Below, in pieces: positions 6,910 to 13,727 of a stretch of 13,727 nt of DNA. Numbering within the stretch: the first letter of the stretch is position 1; each line of letters opens with the position of its first letter. A program made the translations under genes and the position numbers. Origin of the DNA: JAZKIX01 sp040384645. Lineage in GTDB: Bacteria; Pseudomonadota; Gammaproteobacteria; Burkholderiales; Burkholderiaceae_D. The notes beneath the pieces were generated by a model that was not told the DNA's origin, searched no databases, and was given only the letters and a program-made list of their open reading frames with translations. The stretch is from assembly GCA_040384645.1 (NCBI GenBank), contig JAZKIX010000168.1:1-13727 (forward strand), given 5' to 3'.

Positions 6910-8151
6910 ATGCATATCCGACGTTCGCTCGCTGCATTGCTATGCGCCATGCCACTTTCTGCCATCGCCACAAACGCTGGCGTAACGGCGCGTATGCCCA
7001 ATCCGCATCCCAAGGCGTTGCCGGCACTGGTGTCGTTGCTGCTCGAAAGCACAGCCACTTACAGCATTTCGGCTACGGTATCCGGGCTGGGCGGCGGCAA
7101 AGCGGTGGTGCTGCAAAACAGCAATAACGATCAACTCAGTTTTTCGGCCAATACCGTAAAGCCATTCGCCATCAAGCTTGCTGCCGGCGCAAATTACACG
7201 ATCACTGTCAAGACCCAGCCCAGCGGCCAAACCTGCAGCGTCGCGCATGGCAGCGGCATTATGCCCAGCAGCAACGTCAATAATGTCACCCTCACGTGCA
7301 TGAATAATGGTGGCACTTCGCCCAAGCTATTGACCTTCCTCGATTTTGAAAATACGCCGCAGCCAGTGGGCAGTTCCAGTTATCCGGGCTGGACCATCGG
7401 CGCGCAAGGCGGCGGCACGGTGCAGGTCTCTACCGATACTAGCCAGAATCACCAAGGCAGCAAAGGCAGCTTGAAAGCGATCTATCCATTGGGGGCGATG
7501 GGCATGTATGCCTGGGCCGAGTTCGATCTGGTTCCGACCAATACCCGCGACATCTATGTCGAATTTGACGTCAAGATTCCGTCAGACAGCAATGGCAATA
7601 TCCCAGGCTCGGCAAAATTCTTTAAGATTTTTGGCCAGAATGTTGGCCAATATAAGTATGCCAATACCACCTTTGGCTTATCAGGCGACCAGGGACAAGT
7701 TGGACGGCTGACTTATATCGGTTTTGGCGATGGCTTTGACGACGGCGTTACCCGCAATATTGAAAACGATATTGGCAACGTCATTTTGCTCGGTGGCGAC
7801 TATCCTCAATGGATTGGCCGTTCATACACCCAGGGCGCGACGGTCTATAACAAGGGCACCGATTTTTCTGCCTGGAACAATACCTGGCACCACTTCAAGG
7901 CGCACGCAAAGTTCAATACGGCCCATTACGACTACAACACCAATACCTGTTTGAATGAAATCAACGATGGCGAGTATTACCTCGAAATTGACGGCGTAAA
8001 GTATGTGGACGCCAAGGGACTGTTTAACCGGCACTGTAGTAACTATCCGATTGATCACGTTAAATTCTTCGATTGGGGCGGCGGCAACAGCGGGCTGTTT
8101 ACGATTTATCTCGACAATATCCGGGTTTCTACCGGTGGTTTTATGCCGTGA
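6910..8151 (+). CDS. Secreted concanavalin-like / polysaccharide-lyase-like protein
   Basis: 413 residues from ATG 6910, with GAAAGA at 6897-6902 as a modest ribosome site. TTG 6895 is a less likely start. Residues 1-20 look like a signal peptide (MHIRRSLAALLCAMPLSAIA) cut after A-I-A. Residues about 51-130 form a beta-rich domain, SISATVSGLGGGKAVVLQ up to VKTQPSGQTCSV, with a likely disulphide (C109-C130); I recall this module from many exported proteobacterial proteins. Residues about 141-413 (FLDFEN, YVEFDVKIP, WHHFKAHAKF, DGEYYLEIDG, YLDNIRVSTGG) have the strand pattern of concanavalin-like jelly rolls as in some polysaccharide lyases. Binding or cutting an extracellular glycan is inference; catalytic residues were not identified. 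It stands alone on its strand, converging with xdhC. Confidence 0.75.
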   Translation: MHIRRSLAALLCAMPLSAIATNAGVTARMPNPHPKALPALVSLLLESTATYSISATVSGLGGGKAVVLQNSNNDQLSFSANTVKPFAIKLAAGANYTITVKTQPSGQTCSVAHGSGIMPSSNVNNVTLTCMNNGGTSPKLLTFLDFENTPQPVGSSSYPGWTIGAQGGGTVQVSTDTSQNHQGSKGSLKAIYPLGAMGMYAWAEFDLVPTNTRDIYVEFDVKIPSDSNGNIPGSAKFFKIFGQNVGQYKYANTTFGLSGDQGQVGRLTYIGFGDGFDDGVTRNIENDIGNVILLGGDYPQWIGRSYTQGATVYNKGTDFSAWNNTWHHFKAHAKFNTAHYDYNTNTCLNEINDGEYYLEIDGVKYVDAKGLFNRHCSNYPIDHVKFFDWGGGNSGLFTIYLDNIRVSTGGFMP

Positions 8152-8201
8152 TAGGCGGCAGGACTGTTAATTGTTTCAATCACTGTTACGCGGGCTTGCA
8201 G

Positions 8202-8262
8202 GTCGGGTTTTAACCCGACTTGTCCAATTGACCGGGCGCCATTGTCGGGCTGAAGCCCGACC
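8202..8262. repeat. Paired REP-like palindromes (BIME-like)
   Basis: The first palindrome is GTCGGGTTTTAACCCGAC (8202-8219), an 8-bp stem. The second, GTCGGGCTGAAGCCCGAC (8244-8261), lies 24 bp on, and the 23 bases 8240-8262 are identical to 4377-4399. The pair sits between the convergent ends of the lectin-like gene and xdhC, the usual place for extragenic palindromes. It could act as a bidirectional transcript end or mRNA-stabilising structure, although no T-run follows either stem. Confidence 0.75.
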
Positions 8263-8326
8263 GACGAATATGCGCAACATCAGCCTTCCAATAAATACCA
8301 GTCCTCGTGATAATTTGCTAAATATA

Positions 8327-8398
8327 TTGGGGTATATGCCAAAAACATACCTAAGCCGCACGTGTTCATTGGCACAAAAAATATACTGGTATCAGTAT
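8327..8398 (-). repeat. 72-bp element, copy D (diverged, minus orientation)
   Basis: Read on the minus strand this has the same 72-base length and no gaps relative to the other copies. It shares ATACTG at the start, GTAT at 13-16, AATGAACACG against AATGAAAACG of copy A, TGCGG in the centre as in B and C, and TTTTGGCATATACCCC against TTTTGCCTTATACCCC of copy A. GTGCCAA (24-30) pairs with TTGGCAT (57-63). It starts 31 bases after the xdhC stop, in the same direction, so it would be part of an xdh read-through transcript. Confidence 0.6.
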
Positions 8399-8403
8399 AT
8401 TTT
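8378..8403 (-). terminator. AT-rich hairpin after xdhC, possible terminator
   Basis: AAAATATACTG and CAGTATATTTT make a perfect 11-bp stem with a 4-nt loop. On the minus strand it is followed by a T-run (ATTTTTTG), as in a Rho-independent terminator, 26 bp after the xdhC stop. The stem has only two G-C pairs, so it would be weak. It overlaps the start of 72-bp copy D, so the hairpin may simply be part of that element. Confidence 0.45.
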
Positions 8404-8429
8404 CTCCTTAAAGTCTGCTACAGACACTA

Positions 8430-9509
8430 TCAGCGCTTGAACAGCTCGCCAGCTAGCGCATTTTCCTGCGCTTCCCAGACCTGCAATAACTGCGCCGCCA
8501 CCGAGGCCGCGATCACGGCCGGGACTTTGCTGGCGATGCCGGGCAAGCCGATCGGGCAGACCAGTTTGTTCAAGCAGTCTGGAGCGATGCCGCGGTCGCG
8601 CAGGCGATGTTCAAACAGGGTCCGTTTGGTGTGCGATCCGATCAGGCCGAACCAGCCGCTGTCGCCGCGCCGCAAGATCGCTTCGGCGATGCGTTGATCG
8701 AGTGCATGCTGGTGCGTCATGACCAGGTAGGTGGCGCCGGCGGGCGCATCTTTGACCAAGTCTTCAGGATATTCTGCTGCCACAATCGACACATTGGTCG
8801 GGACGCTGGCGGGGAACATGTCGGCACGTTCGTCGATCCAGCTAATTCGGCATGGCAAGTCGGCTAGGGCACGCACCAGCGCTGCGCCAACGTGGCCGGC
8901 GCCGAATAGAAATAATTGCGCACGGGGCGGGACAATCGGGTCGATCAGCCACTGTTGTCCAGCCTCGTCTTGCATCATGTGGCAGGCGGCATCGCGCTGG
9001 AATTTGGCAGGGAATGCAGTAGAAAATCCGGCCGCCCCCGATGGGTTCAAAACGTTGCCAGCAGCATCGACGGTGACGGAGGGTGCGGCATTGTCGAGCG
9101 GGATCAAGCGCCAGCTAGGGTTGCCTTGTTGCAGTTGCTGGCGCAGGCAGGCCAATTCTTGCCACGCTGCTTCGTCGATTAACTCAAAGGCGCAAACCAT
9201 CACGCCGCCGCAGCATTGGCCGAGGCTGGGGCCCAGCGAGAAACGTTCCAGCCGGCTATTTGTAGAGGTGTTTTGCAACGATGTTGAATGCGCAAATTCA
9301 ATCCCAATCGGCGTCATTGCTAACATGGCACGGGCGATTTCGCAGGCGCGCAGTTCCAAGTGGCCGCCGCCGATGGTGTCGTATTGCGCGTCGGCGGTGA
9401 CCAGCATTTTGGCGCCGGCTTCGCGCGGTGCCGAGCCTTCGGTCAACGCGACCGTGACCAGTATCGCTGGCGCGGTTTGGTTGGCGGCATTGATCAGCCA
9501 GTCGTTCAA
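8430..9509 (-). CDS. xdhC: XdhC, xanthine dehydrogenase accessory protein
   Basis: 359 residues from TTG 9509. XdhC binds molybdenum cofactor, favours its sulfuration and delivers it to XdhB. The family landmarks are present: EGSAPREAGAKMLV (about 25-37), IGGGHLE, LGPSLGQCCGG (about 92-102, with the conserved adjacent cysteines C99/C100), and a Rossmann-type LFLFGAGHVG (about 199-208) followed by MTHQHALD. Start choice: the minus strand has GGGAG 8 nt before TTG 9509, giving MNDWLINAANQ, the usual short N-terminus. GTG 9524 would add five residues but lacks a clear ribosome site. It is the last gene of the xdhA-xdhB-xdhC order, 133 bp after xdhB. That gap contains a palindrome, so independent control is possible. 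Confidence 0.93.
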   Translation of the reverse strand: MNDWLINAANQTAPAILVTVALTEGSAPREAGAKMLVTADAQYDTIGGGHLELRACEIARAMLAMTPIGIEFAHSTSLQNTSTNSRLERFSLGPSLGQCCGGVMVCAFELIDEAAWQELACLRQQLQQGNPSWRLIPLDNAAPSVTVDAAGNVLNPSGAAGFSTAFPAKFQRDAACHMMQDEAGQQWLIDPIVPPRAQLFLFGAGHVGAALVRALADLPCRISWIDERADMFPASVPTNVSIVAAEYPEDLVKDAPAGATYLVMTHQHALDQRIAEAILRRGDSGWFGLIGSHTKRTLFEHRLRDRGIAPDCLNKLVCPIGLPGIASKVPAVIAASVAAQLLQVWEAQENALAGELFKR

Positions 9510-9600
9510 GGGGCTTGCTCCCACATCGTAATTACCCGGCGTTTTTTGATGGAGTCAAGTTCGTCCCGAACATCCTTGGCAGCAGGGCCGCGGGTTTGCC

Positions 9601-9617
9601 GGTGCGCACGGCGCACC
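9601..9617. repeat. REP-like palindrome in the xdhB-xdhC gap
   Basis: GGTGCGC-ACG-GCGCACC, a perfect 7-bp GC stem with a 3-nt loop, 26 bp beyond the xdhB stop. It differs in sequence from the GTCGGG palindromes elsewhere in the window. Its flank (CCCTACC) resembles a widespread proteobacterial extragenic palindrome. It may attenuate or stabilise the mRNA between xdhB and xdhC; this is inference. The rest of the gap (9510-9600, 9618-9642) holds only the xdhC ribosome site. Confidence 0.55.
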
Positions 9618-9642
9618 CTACCGCTTGCTGATCGTTTTCGTT

Positions 9643-12006
9643 TCACGCCAAAGATCCCTCGCGTCCGCTCGTTTGCACCGCCTCCACCGCCCTTAAAATT
9701 TCTTCGCTGGTCGCTGGGGCATTCAGCGGCGGATTGAAGCGATGGCCGGCCACACTCGATACCGCATCGCGGATCGCGAAAAATACCGAGAACGGCAGCA
9801 ATAGCGGCGGCTCGCCTACTGCCTTGGAGCGGTGGATGCTATCTTCGACATTGTCGTTTTTAAACAAGGCCACGCGCAGGTCGTCGGGGCAGTCAGAGAT
9901 GGCGGGAATCTTGTAGGTGGAGGGCGCATGCGTCATCAATTTGCCGTCCTTATTCCACCATAATTGTTCGGTCGTCAGCCAGCCCATGCCCTGGATAAAG
10001 CCGCCTTCGACCTGGCCGATATCGATGGCGGGATTGAGCGAGCGGCCGGCGTCGTAGAGCGCATCGGCGCGCAGCAATTTCCACTCGCCAGTCAGGGTGT
10101 CGATCACCACTTCGGCCACTGCCGCGCCGTAGGCGAAATAGGAGAATGGCCGGCCTTGCATGCGCTGCGCATCCCAGTGCAGGCCGGGCGTGGCGTAAAA
10201 ACCATCGGACCACAATTGGACGCGGTTGAGGTAAGCTTTTTGCACCAGATCGGCGAAGGCGATGGCATGGCCGTTGACGCTGATCTGGTTGTTGGCAAAG
10301 CCCACTGATTGCACTTCACCGCCGTAGTATTTCACCGCGACTTCGGCCAGCCGTTTGCGGATCTGGTGCGCGGCATCTTGCGCCGCTTTGCCATTCAGGT
10401 CGGCGCCGGTCGATGCCGCCGTGGCCGAGGTGCTGGACACTTTGCTGGTATCGGTCGCGCTGGCGCGCACATGGGCCAGGTCGATGCCCAATTCATGCGC
10501 GACCACTTGCATCACCTTGGTATTGACGCCCTGGCCCATTTCGGTGCCGCCGTGATTGACGAGCACCGAACCATCGACGTACACATGCACCAGCGCGCCG
10601 GCTTGATTGAGGTGGGTGACGTTAAAAGCAATGCCGAATTTGACCGGCGTGATCGCCAAGCCTTTTTTTAAAACCGGGCTGTGCCGGTTGAAGGTATCGA
10701 TGGCGCTGCGACGCGCCCGATAGGCGCTGCTCGCTTCCAGTTGATCCAATATTTCGTGGATCACATTGTCTTCCACCGTTTGACCGTAGGGGGTGAGGTT
10801 GCGTCCTTCGGCATCGTTGCGTCCGTACAAGTTGATGCGCCGGATATCGAGCGCGTCGCGACCCAGCGTGCGGGCGATGTCATCGATCGCGTATTCCATC
10901 GCAATCGCGCCTTGCGGTCCACCAAAACCGCGGAATGCGGTATTCGATTGGGTATTGGTTTTGCCGCACATCGCGACGATATCGACATCGGATAAATAAT
11001 AAGCATTGTCGAAATGGCAGACTGCCCGCGTTGCTACCGGCCCTGACAGATCAGCCGAATAACCGGCGCGCAACACCATCTCGACCCTGGCAGCGAGGAT
11101 ACGGCCGTCGTCATCGAAACCGATGTCGTATTCATAGGCAAAGCAGTGACGCTTGCCGGTTACCAGCATGTCGTCGTCGCGGTCGGCGCGCAACTTGACT
11201 GGCCGTTGCAGGAGCGCCGCCGCAATCGCGGCCACGCAGGCCCACATGGCCGATTGCGATTCTTTGCCGCCAAAACCACCGCCCATGCGCCGGCATTCGA
11301 CCACCACATGATGCGAATGCAAGCCCAGCGCATGCGCCACGACGTGCTGCATTTCGGATGGATGCTGGGTCGAGCATTGGACCAGCATGCCGCGATCTTC
11401 CTTCGGGATTGCATACGCAATCTGGCCTTCCAGATAAAACTGTTCCTGGCCGCCGACGGTCAGCTCACCTTGCAACTTGCGCGGCGCACGCGCCATCGCC
11501 GCGGCAAAATCGCCACGCTGCAAACGCATCGGCGGCAGCACAAACGATTGCGCAGCCTTGGCCGCTTGCGGCGTCAGGATGGCGGGCAATTCTTCATAGT
11601 CGATCAGCGCTTTTTTTGCCGCGCGGCGCGCGTTATCGTGGCTGTCGGCGATCACGGCAAAGATCGGCTGGCCGATGTATTGCACCAAGCCATCTGCCAG
11701 GATCGGATCGTCATGGATGATCGGGCCGCAATCGTTGACGCCGGGGATGTCTTGCGCCGTCAAGACCGCCACCACGCCGGGCGCGCTTTTGACCGCATCG
11801 AGATTGAGCGAGATCAGCTTGGCATGCGCTTTTTGCGACAAGCCGAGTGCCGCGTGCAGGGTGCCTTGCAGCTCGGGAATATCATCGGTGTAAGTCGCTT
11901 CGCCCAGCACATGCAGGATGGCCGATTCGTGCGGATGCGACACGCCGACTTCGGCCCATTGTGCGGGTGCGGTATCGGCGGCAAGTGGCGTGATCGGCTT
12001 GTGCAT
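9643..12006 (-). CDS. xdhB: XdhB, xanthine dehydrogenase molybdopterin subunit
   Basis: 787 residues from ATG 12006. The subunit holds the molybdenum site that hydroxylates hypoxanthine and xanthine towards urate. Landmarks in order: EATYTDDIPEL, GGQEQFYLEGQ, CSTQHPSE, MGGGFGGKESQ, NTAFRGFGGPQG, NHGGTEMGQGVN and KAVGEPPLLLPFSVF. By comparison with remembered bovine XDH, the active-site residues are kept: Q214 (Q767), E249 (E802), R327 (R880), F361 (F914), about F457 (F1009) and E732 (E1261). Xanthine rather than aldehyde or CO specificity is thus likely. ATG 12060 would add 18 residues, but its codon lies inside a 72-bp repeat element (copy C), and MHKPITPLAADTAP matches the usual family start. 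No clear ribosome site precedes either. It works with XdhA, and XdhC loads its cofactor. Confidence 0.95.
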   Translation of the reverse strand: MHKPITPLAADTAPAQWAEVGVSHPHESAILHVLGEATYTDDIPELQGTLHAALGLSQKAHAKLISLNLDAVKSAPGVVAVLTAQDIPGVNDCGPIIHDDPILADGLVQYIGQPIFAVIADSHDNARRAAKKALIDYEELPAILTPQAAKAAQSFVLPPMRLQRGDFAAAMARAPRKLQGELTVGGQEQFYLEGQIAYAIPKEDRGMLVQCSTQHPSEMQHVVAHALGLHSHHVVVECRRMGGGFGGKESQSAMWACVAAIAAALLQRPVKLRADRDDDMLVTGKRHCFAYEYDIGFDDDGRILAARVEMVLRAGYSADLSGPVATRAVCHFDNAYYLSDVDIVAMCGKTNTQSNTAFRGFGGPQGAIAMEYAIDDIARTLGRDALDIRRINLYGRNDAEGRNLTPYGQTVEDNVIHEILDQLEASSAYRARRSAIDTFNRHSPVLKKGLAITPVKFGIAFNVTHLNQAGALVHVYVDGSVLVNHGGTEMGQGVNTKVMQVVAHELGIDLAHVRASATDTSKVSSTSATAASTGADLNGKAAQDAAHQIRKRLAEVAVKYYGGEVQSVGFANNQISVNGHAIAFADLVQKAYLNRVQLWSDGFYATPGLHWDAQRMQGRPFSYFAYGAAVAEVVIDTLTGEWKLLRADALYDAGRSLNPAIDIGQVEGGFIQGMGWLTTEQLWWNKDGKLMTHAPSTYKIPAISDCPDDLRVALFKNDNVEDSIHRSKAVGEPPLLLPFSVFFAIRDAVSSVAGHRFNPPLNAPATSEEILRAVEAVQTSGREGSLA

Positions 12007-12049
12007 GGGGTCGGGAATTAGGTCCAATAAGGGTAAAAATGGTAATAAG

Positions 12050-12121
12050 ATACTGGGCATAGTATTTTAAAAGGCGCAATTAAAACCTGCGGGTGAGGGG
12101 GTGTTATTGCTTATACTCCCT
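12050..12121 (+). repeat. 72-bp element, copy C (between xdhA and xdhB)
   Basis: ATACTGGG start, GTAT at 13-16, AAAAGGC, AAAACCTGCGG centre, TTATACTCCCT end. It aligns base for base in length with copies A, B and D. GTAT/ATAC and GCAAT/ATTGC (27-31 with 57-61) can pair. It is antisense to the xdh operon, in the xdhA-xdhB gap, and its first bases overlap an in-frame upstream ATG (12060) of xdhB. Confidence 0.78.
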
Positions 12122-12175
12122 GATTTTCCTATAGTTTTGACATTGCTTTACTTGCAGGCAATTCTGTTTTCTCAT

Positions 12176-12406
12176 CCCCCTTTTAAGCATAAGTATCTAC
12201 ACATTTTTTGATCTGCTGTATTTTAAAAATCGTTTGTCCACGAAAAACACGAAAGGCACGAAAAAGTACAAATGGCATGGCTTTTTTAAAGAATGACTCG
12301 ACAGGTAAAGCGACGTTTTGATGTGTTTTCGTGTTTTTCGTGACTTTCGTGGACAAAAAATTTGTCTTTCAAAAGATGTGTAGATACCTATGCCTTGAAA
12401 GGGAGC
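12176..12406. mobile_element. MITE-like palindromic element between xdhA and xdhB
   Basis: The two ends are imperfect inverted repeats of about 36-38 bp (12176-12211 and 12369-12406) that share the exact core GTATCTACACAT. Inside them lies a second inverted pair built of repeated CACGAAA blocks: GTCCACGAAAAACACGAAA at 12237-12255, mirrored at about 12327-12354. The whole 231 bp can fold back on itself. No transposase is encoded; the 78-codon minus-strand frame through it is low-quality repeat translation. I see no certain target-site duplication. CACGAAA-rich palindromes of this style occur in many proteobacterial genomes. The flanks 12122-12175 and 12407-12497 hold nothing else that I recognise. 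Confidence 0.65.
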
Positions 12407-12497
12407 GGACTTATCTCTACAATTTTTTAGCATTGATTTGCATTACACGGACTGTGATTTTTCAAATCAATTCGAGAACTAATATGTCATTGTTTGG

Positions 12498-13727
12498 CTA
12501 ACTGGCCACTGCAAACACATTCACCTGCTCCACCGTCAAAGCCTCATCCACCCTCGTCTCCAGCCAAAACCGTCGCAATAGGTTCTGCGCCGCCTTCATC
12601 CGGTACTCGTTCGAGGCCCGCATATCGGACAAGGGCGCATAGTCTTGCGCCAGCATTGCCATCGCTGCGACCAAGGTGACTTCATCCCATATTTGACCGA
12701 TTAGCAGCGCTTCGGTTTTGCTGGCGCGCTTGGGTGTGGCTGCCATGCCGCCGAAGGCGATGCGCGCTTTGCGGATAGTTGCGCCATCCAGTGTCACGGC
12801 AAAGGCGGTGCACACCGCCGAGATATCTTGATCAAAACGCTTGGCACATTTATAGGTGCGGAAATGGCTTTTGAAAGCCGATGCGGGCTGTGGCAAGGGC
12901 ACCCGGATCGCTTCGACCAGCTCGTCTGGCTGCAAAGCATTTTTTTGATACGCCAGATAAAAATCTTCCAGTGGCATCGCACGTTGCCCGTCTTTGCCGT
13001 GCAACACGATGTGCGCGCCGAGTGCAATTAGCCAGGGCATCGAATCGCCAATCGGCGACCCGTTGGCGAGGTTGCCGCCCAACGTGCCGGCGTTGCGGAT
13101 CGGCAGCGAGGCGAAGCGCTGCCACATCTCTTTCAGTTCTACCGGGTAATGTTGGCACAGCGCGGCATAGGCGTCGTTCAAGCTGACGCCGGCGCCGATT
13201 TCAAGCACGCCAGCTGTTTCCTGTACTTGCCGTAATTGGGCAACTTGGCCGAGGTAAATGATGTCGCCCAAGTCGCGCATTTGCTTGGTGACCCACAGCC
13301 CGATATCGGTCGACCCGGCTAGCAGGCAGGCGTTGGGATATTCCTGCCGCAAGGCGAGTAATTCGGCCAAGGTTTGCGGTGCAAAAAAGCGTTGCTGCGC
13401 ATGGGTATAGCTCAACATTTCCTTGCGTTGCAAGGGCAGTAAAGCGGCTTGCAGTGCGGCGCGGTCAAACGCCACCGGTGGCAATTGGCCCATCCTATTG
13501 GCCGCGGCGATGATGGGGCGATAGCCGGTGCAACGGCACAGGTTGCCGGACAGGGCTTCATCGACTTGCTTACGCAACAAAGGCGCGGTCGCGACTTCTT
13601 GCTGTAGGTATAGATTCCATAAGGACATGACAAAGCCGGGCGTGCAAAAGCCGCATTGCGAGCCGTGACACTCGACCATCGCTTGCTGTACCGGATGCAG
13701 GCTGCCATCGGTTTGCTTCAAATCTTC
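12498..13727 (-). CDS. xdhA: XdhA, xanthine dehydrogenase FeS/FAD subunit (5' end outside window)
   Basis: 409 residues are visible. The frame runs off the right edge, so about 80-90 N-terminal residues with the plant-type [2Fe-2S] ferredoxin domain are missing; this is truncation by the window, not decay. The second [2Fe-2S] domain is present: ECHGSQCGFCTPGF and SGNLCRCTGYRP carry its four cysteines in C-x2-C...C-x-C order. Next comes the FAD-binding domain (LLAGSTDIGLWVTKQ; SLPIRNAGTLGGNLANGSPI) and a CO-dehydrogenase-flavoprotein C-terminal domain. It passes electrons from XdhB to FAD and NAD+. It is first in the - strand order xdhA-xdhB-xdhC, but about 490 bp of repeat-filled DNA separate it from the xdhB start, an unusually wide spacing for this operon. 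Confidence 0.95.
   Translation of the reverse strand, partial: EDLKQTDGSLHPVQQAMVECHGSQCGFCTPGFVMSLWNLYLQQEVATAPLLRKQVDEALSGNLCRCTGYRPIIAAANRMGQLPPVAFDRAALQAALLPLQRKEMLSYTHAQQRFFAPQTLAELLALRQEYPNACLLAGSTDIGLWVTKQMRDLGDIIYLGQVAQLRQVQETAGVLEIGAGVSLNDAYAALCQHYPVELKEMWQRFASLPIRNAGTLGGNLANGSPIGDSMPWLIALGAHIVLHGKDGQRAMPLEDFYLAYQKNALQPDELVEAIRVPLPQPASAFKSHFRTYKCAKRFDQDISAVCTAFAVTLDGATIRKARIAFGGMAATPKRASKTEALLIGQIWDEVTLVAAMAMLAQDYAPLSDMRASNEYRMKAAQNLLRRFWLETRVDEALTVEQVNVFAVAS

Noticed and set aside
8731..9531. A 266-codon plus-strand open frame
   Set aside because: Antisense shadow of xdhC with Ser/Ala-rich low-information sequence.
11146..12021. A 291-codon plus-strand open frame
   Set aside because: It is antisense to well-conserved xdhB. 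Arg/His-rich composition is the usual shadow of a GC-rich gene.
12197..12433. A 78-codon minus-strand open frame
   Set aside because: It is entirely translated from the palindromic MITE-like element and its flank. The Phe/Val/Lys-rich product is typical of CACGAAA-repeat translation, with no ribosome site.
1..13727. CRISPR arrays, tRNA or rRNA genes, transposase genes
   Set aside because: No regularly spaced direct repeats, no tRNA cloverleaf or rRNA sequence, and no transposase-like protein in any frame were seen.

Overview
The window reads as chromosomal DNA of a betaproteobacterium, most likely Burkholderiales and possibly Oxalobacteraceae. That placement is inferred from the xdhABC gene set, the style of the secreted proteins and moderate-to-high GC; no rRNA or other taxonomic marker is present. 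Every complete gene reads through cleanly except one decayed exoprotein gene.

Left block (about 2-4329, + strand): a tight five-gene operon cut by the left edge. It encodes an ATP-grasp-like STM4014-family protein, a HAD phosphatase, an STM4013-family alkaline-phosphatase-superfamily hydrolase, an STM4012-family (HemN-like) radical SAM protein and an STM4011-family radical SAM protein with a cysteine-rich C-terminus. Genes 1-2, 2-3 and 4-5 overlap. Only the junction between genes 3 and 4 has a gap (87 bp). Ligase, phosphatase or hydrolase and two radical SAM enzymes together look like a small-molecule or peptide-modifying pathway. The families are named after a Salmonella locus, but I know of no established product. 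Sampled 60-base lines suggest a lower GC here than in the xdh block, although the difference is not uniform.

Middle block (4330-8429): a membrane-anchored M28 metallopeptidase (- strand); a frameshifted secreted-protein pseudogene (- strand); and a secreted concanavalin-like carbohydrate-binding or lyase-like protein (+ strand). The gaps between them are rich in palindromes.

Right block (8430-13727, - strand): xdhA (cut by the right edge), xdhB and xdhC. They encode the FeS/FAD subunit, the molybdopterin subunit and the cofactor-insertion factor of xanthine dehydrogenase, for purine catabolism. Both gaps inside the operon carry repeats: about 490 bp between xdhA and xdhB, and over 110 bp between xdhB and xdhC.

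The most unexpected signal is a family of 72-bp elements that align without gaps, with four copies in this one window: 4474-4545 (+), 6725-6796 (+), 8327-8398 (-) and 12050-12121 (+). All are intergenic. They share conserved ends and an outer GTAT/ATAC pairing, and their variable centres still fold. REP-like palindromes (4377-4399, 8202-8262, 9601-9617) and a roughly 230-bp MITE-like palindromic element (12176-12406) add to an intergenic space heavily colonised by small repeats.
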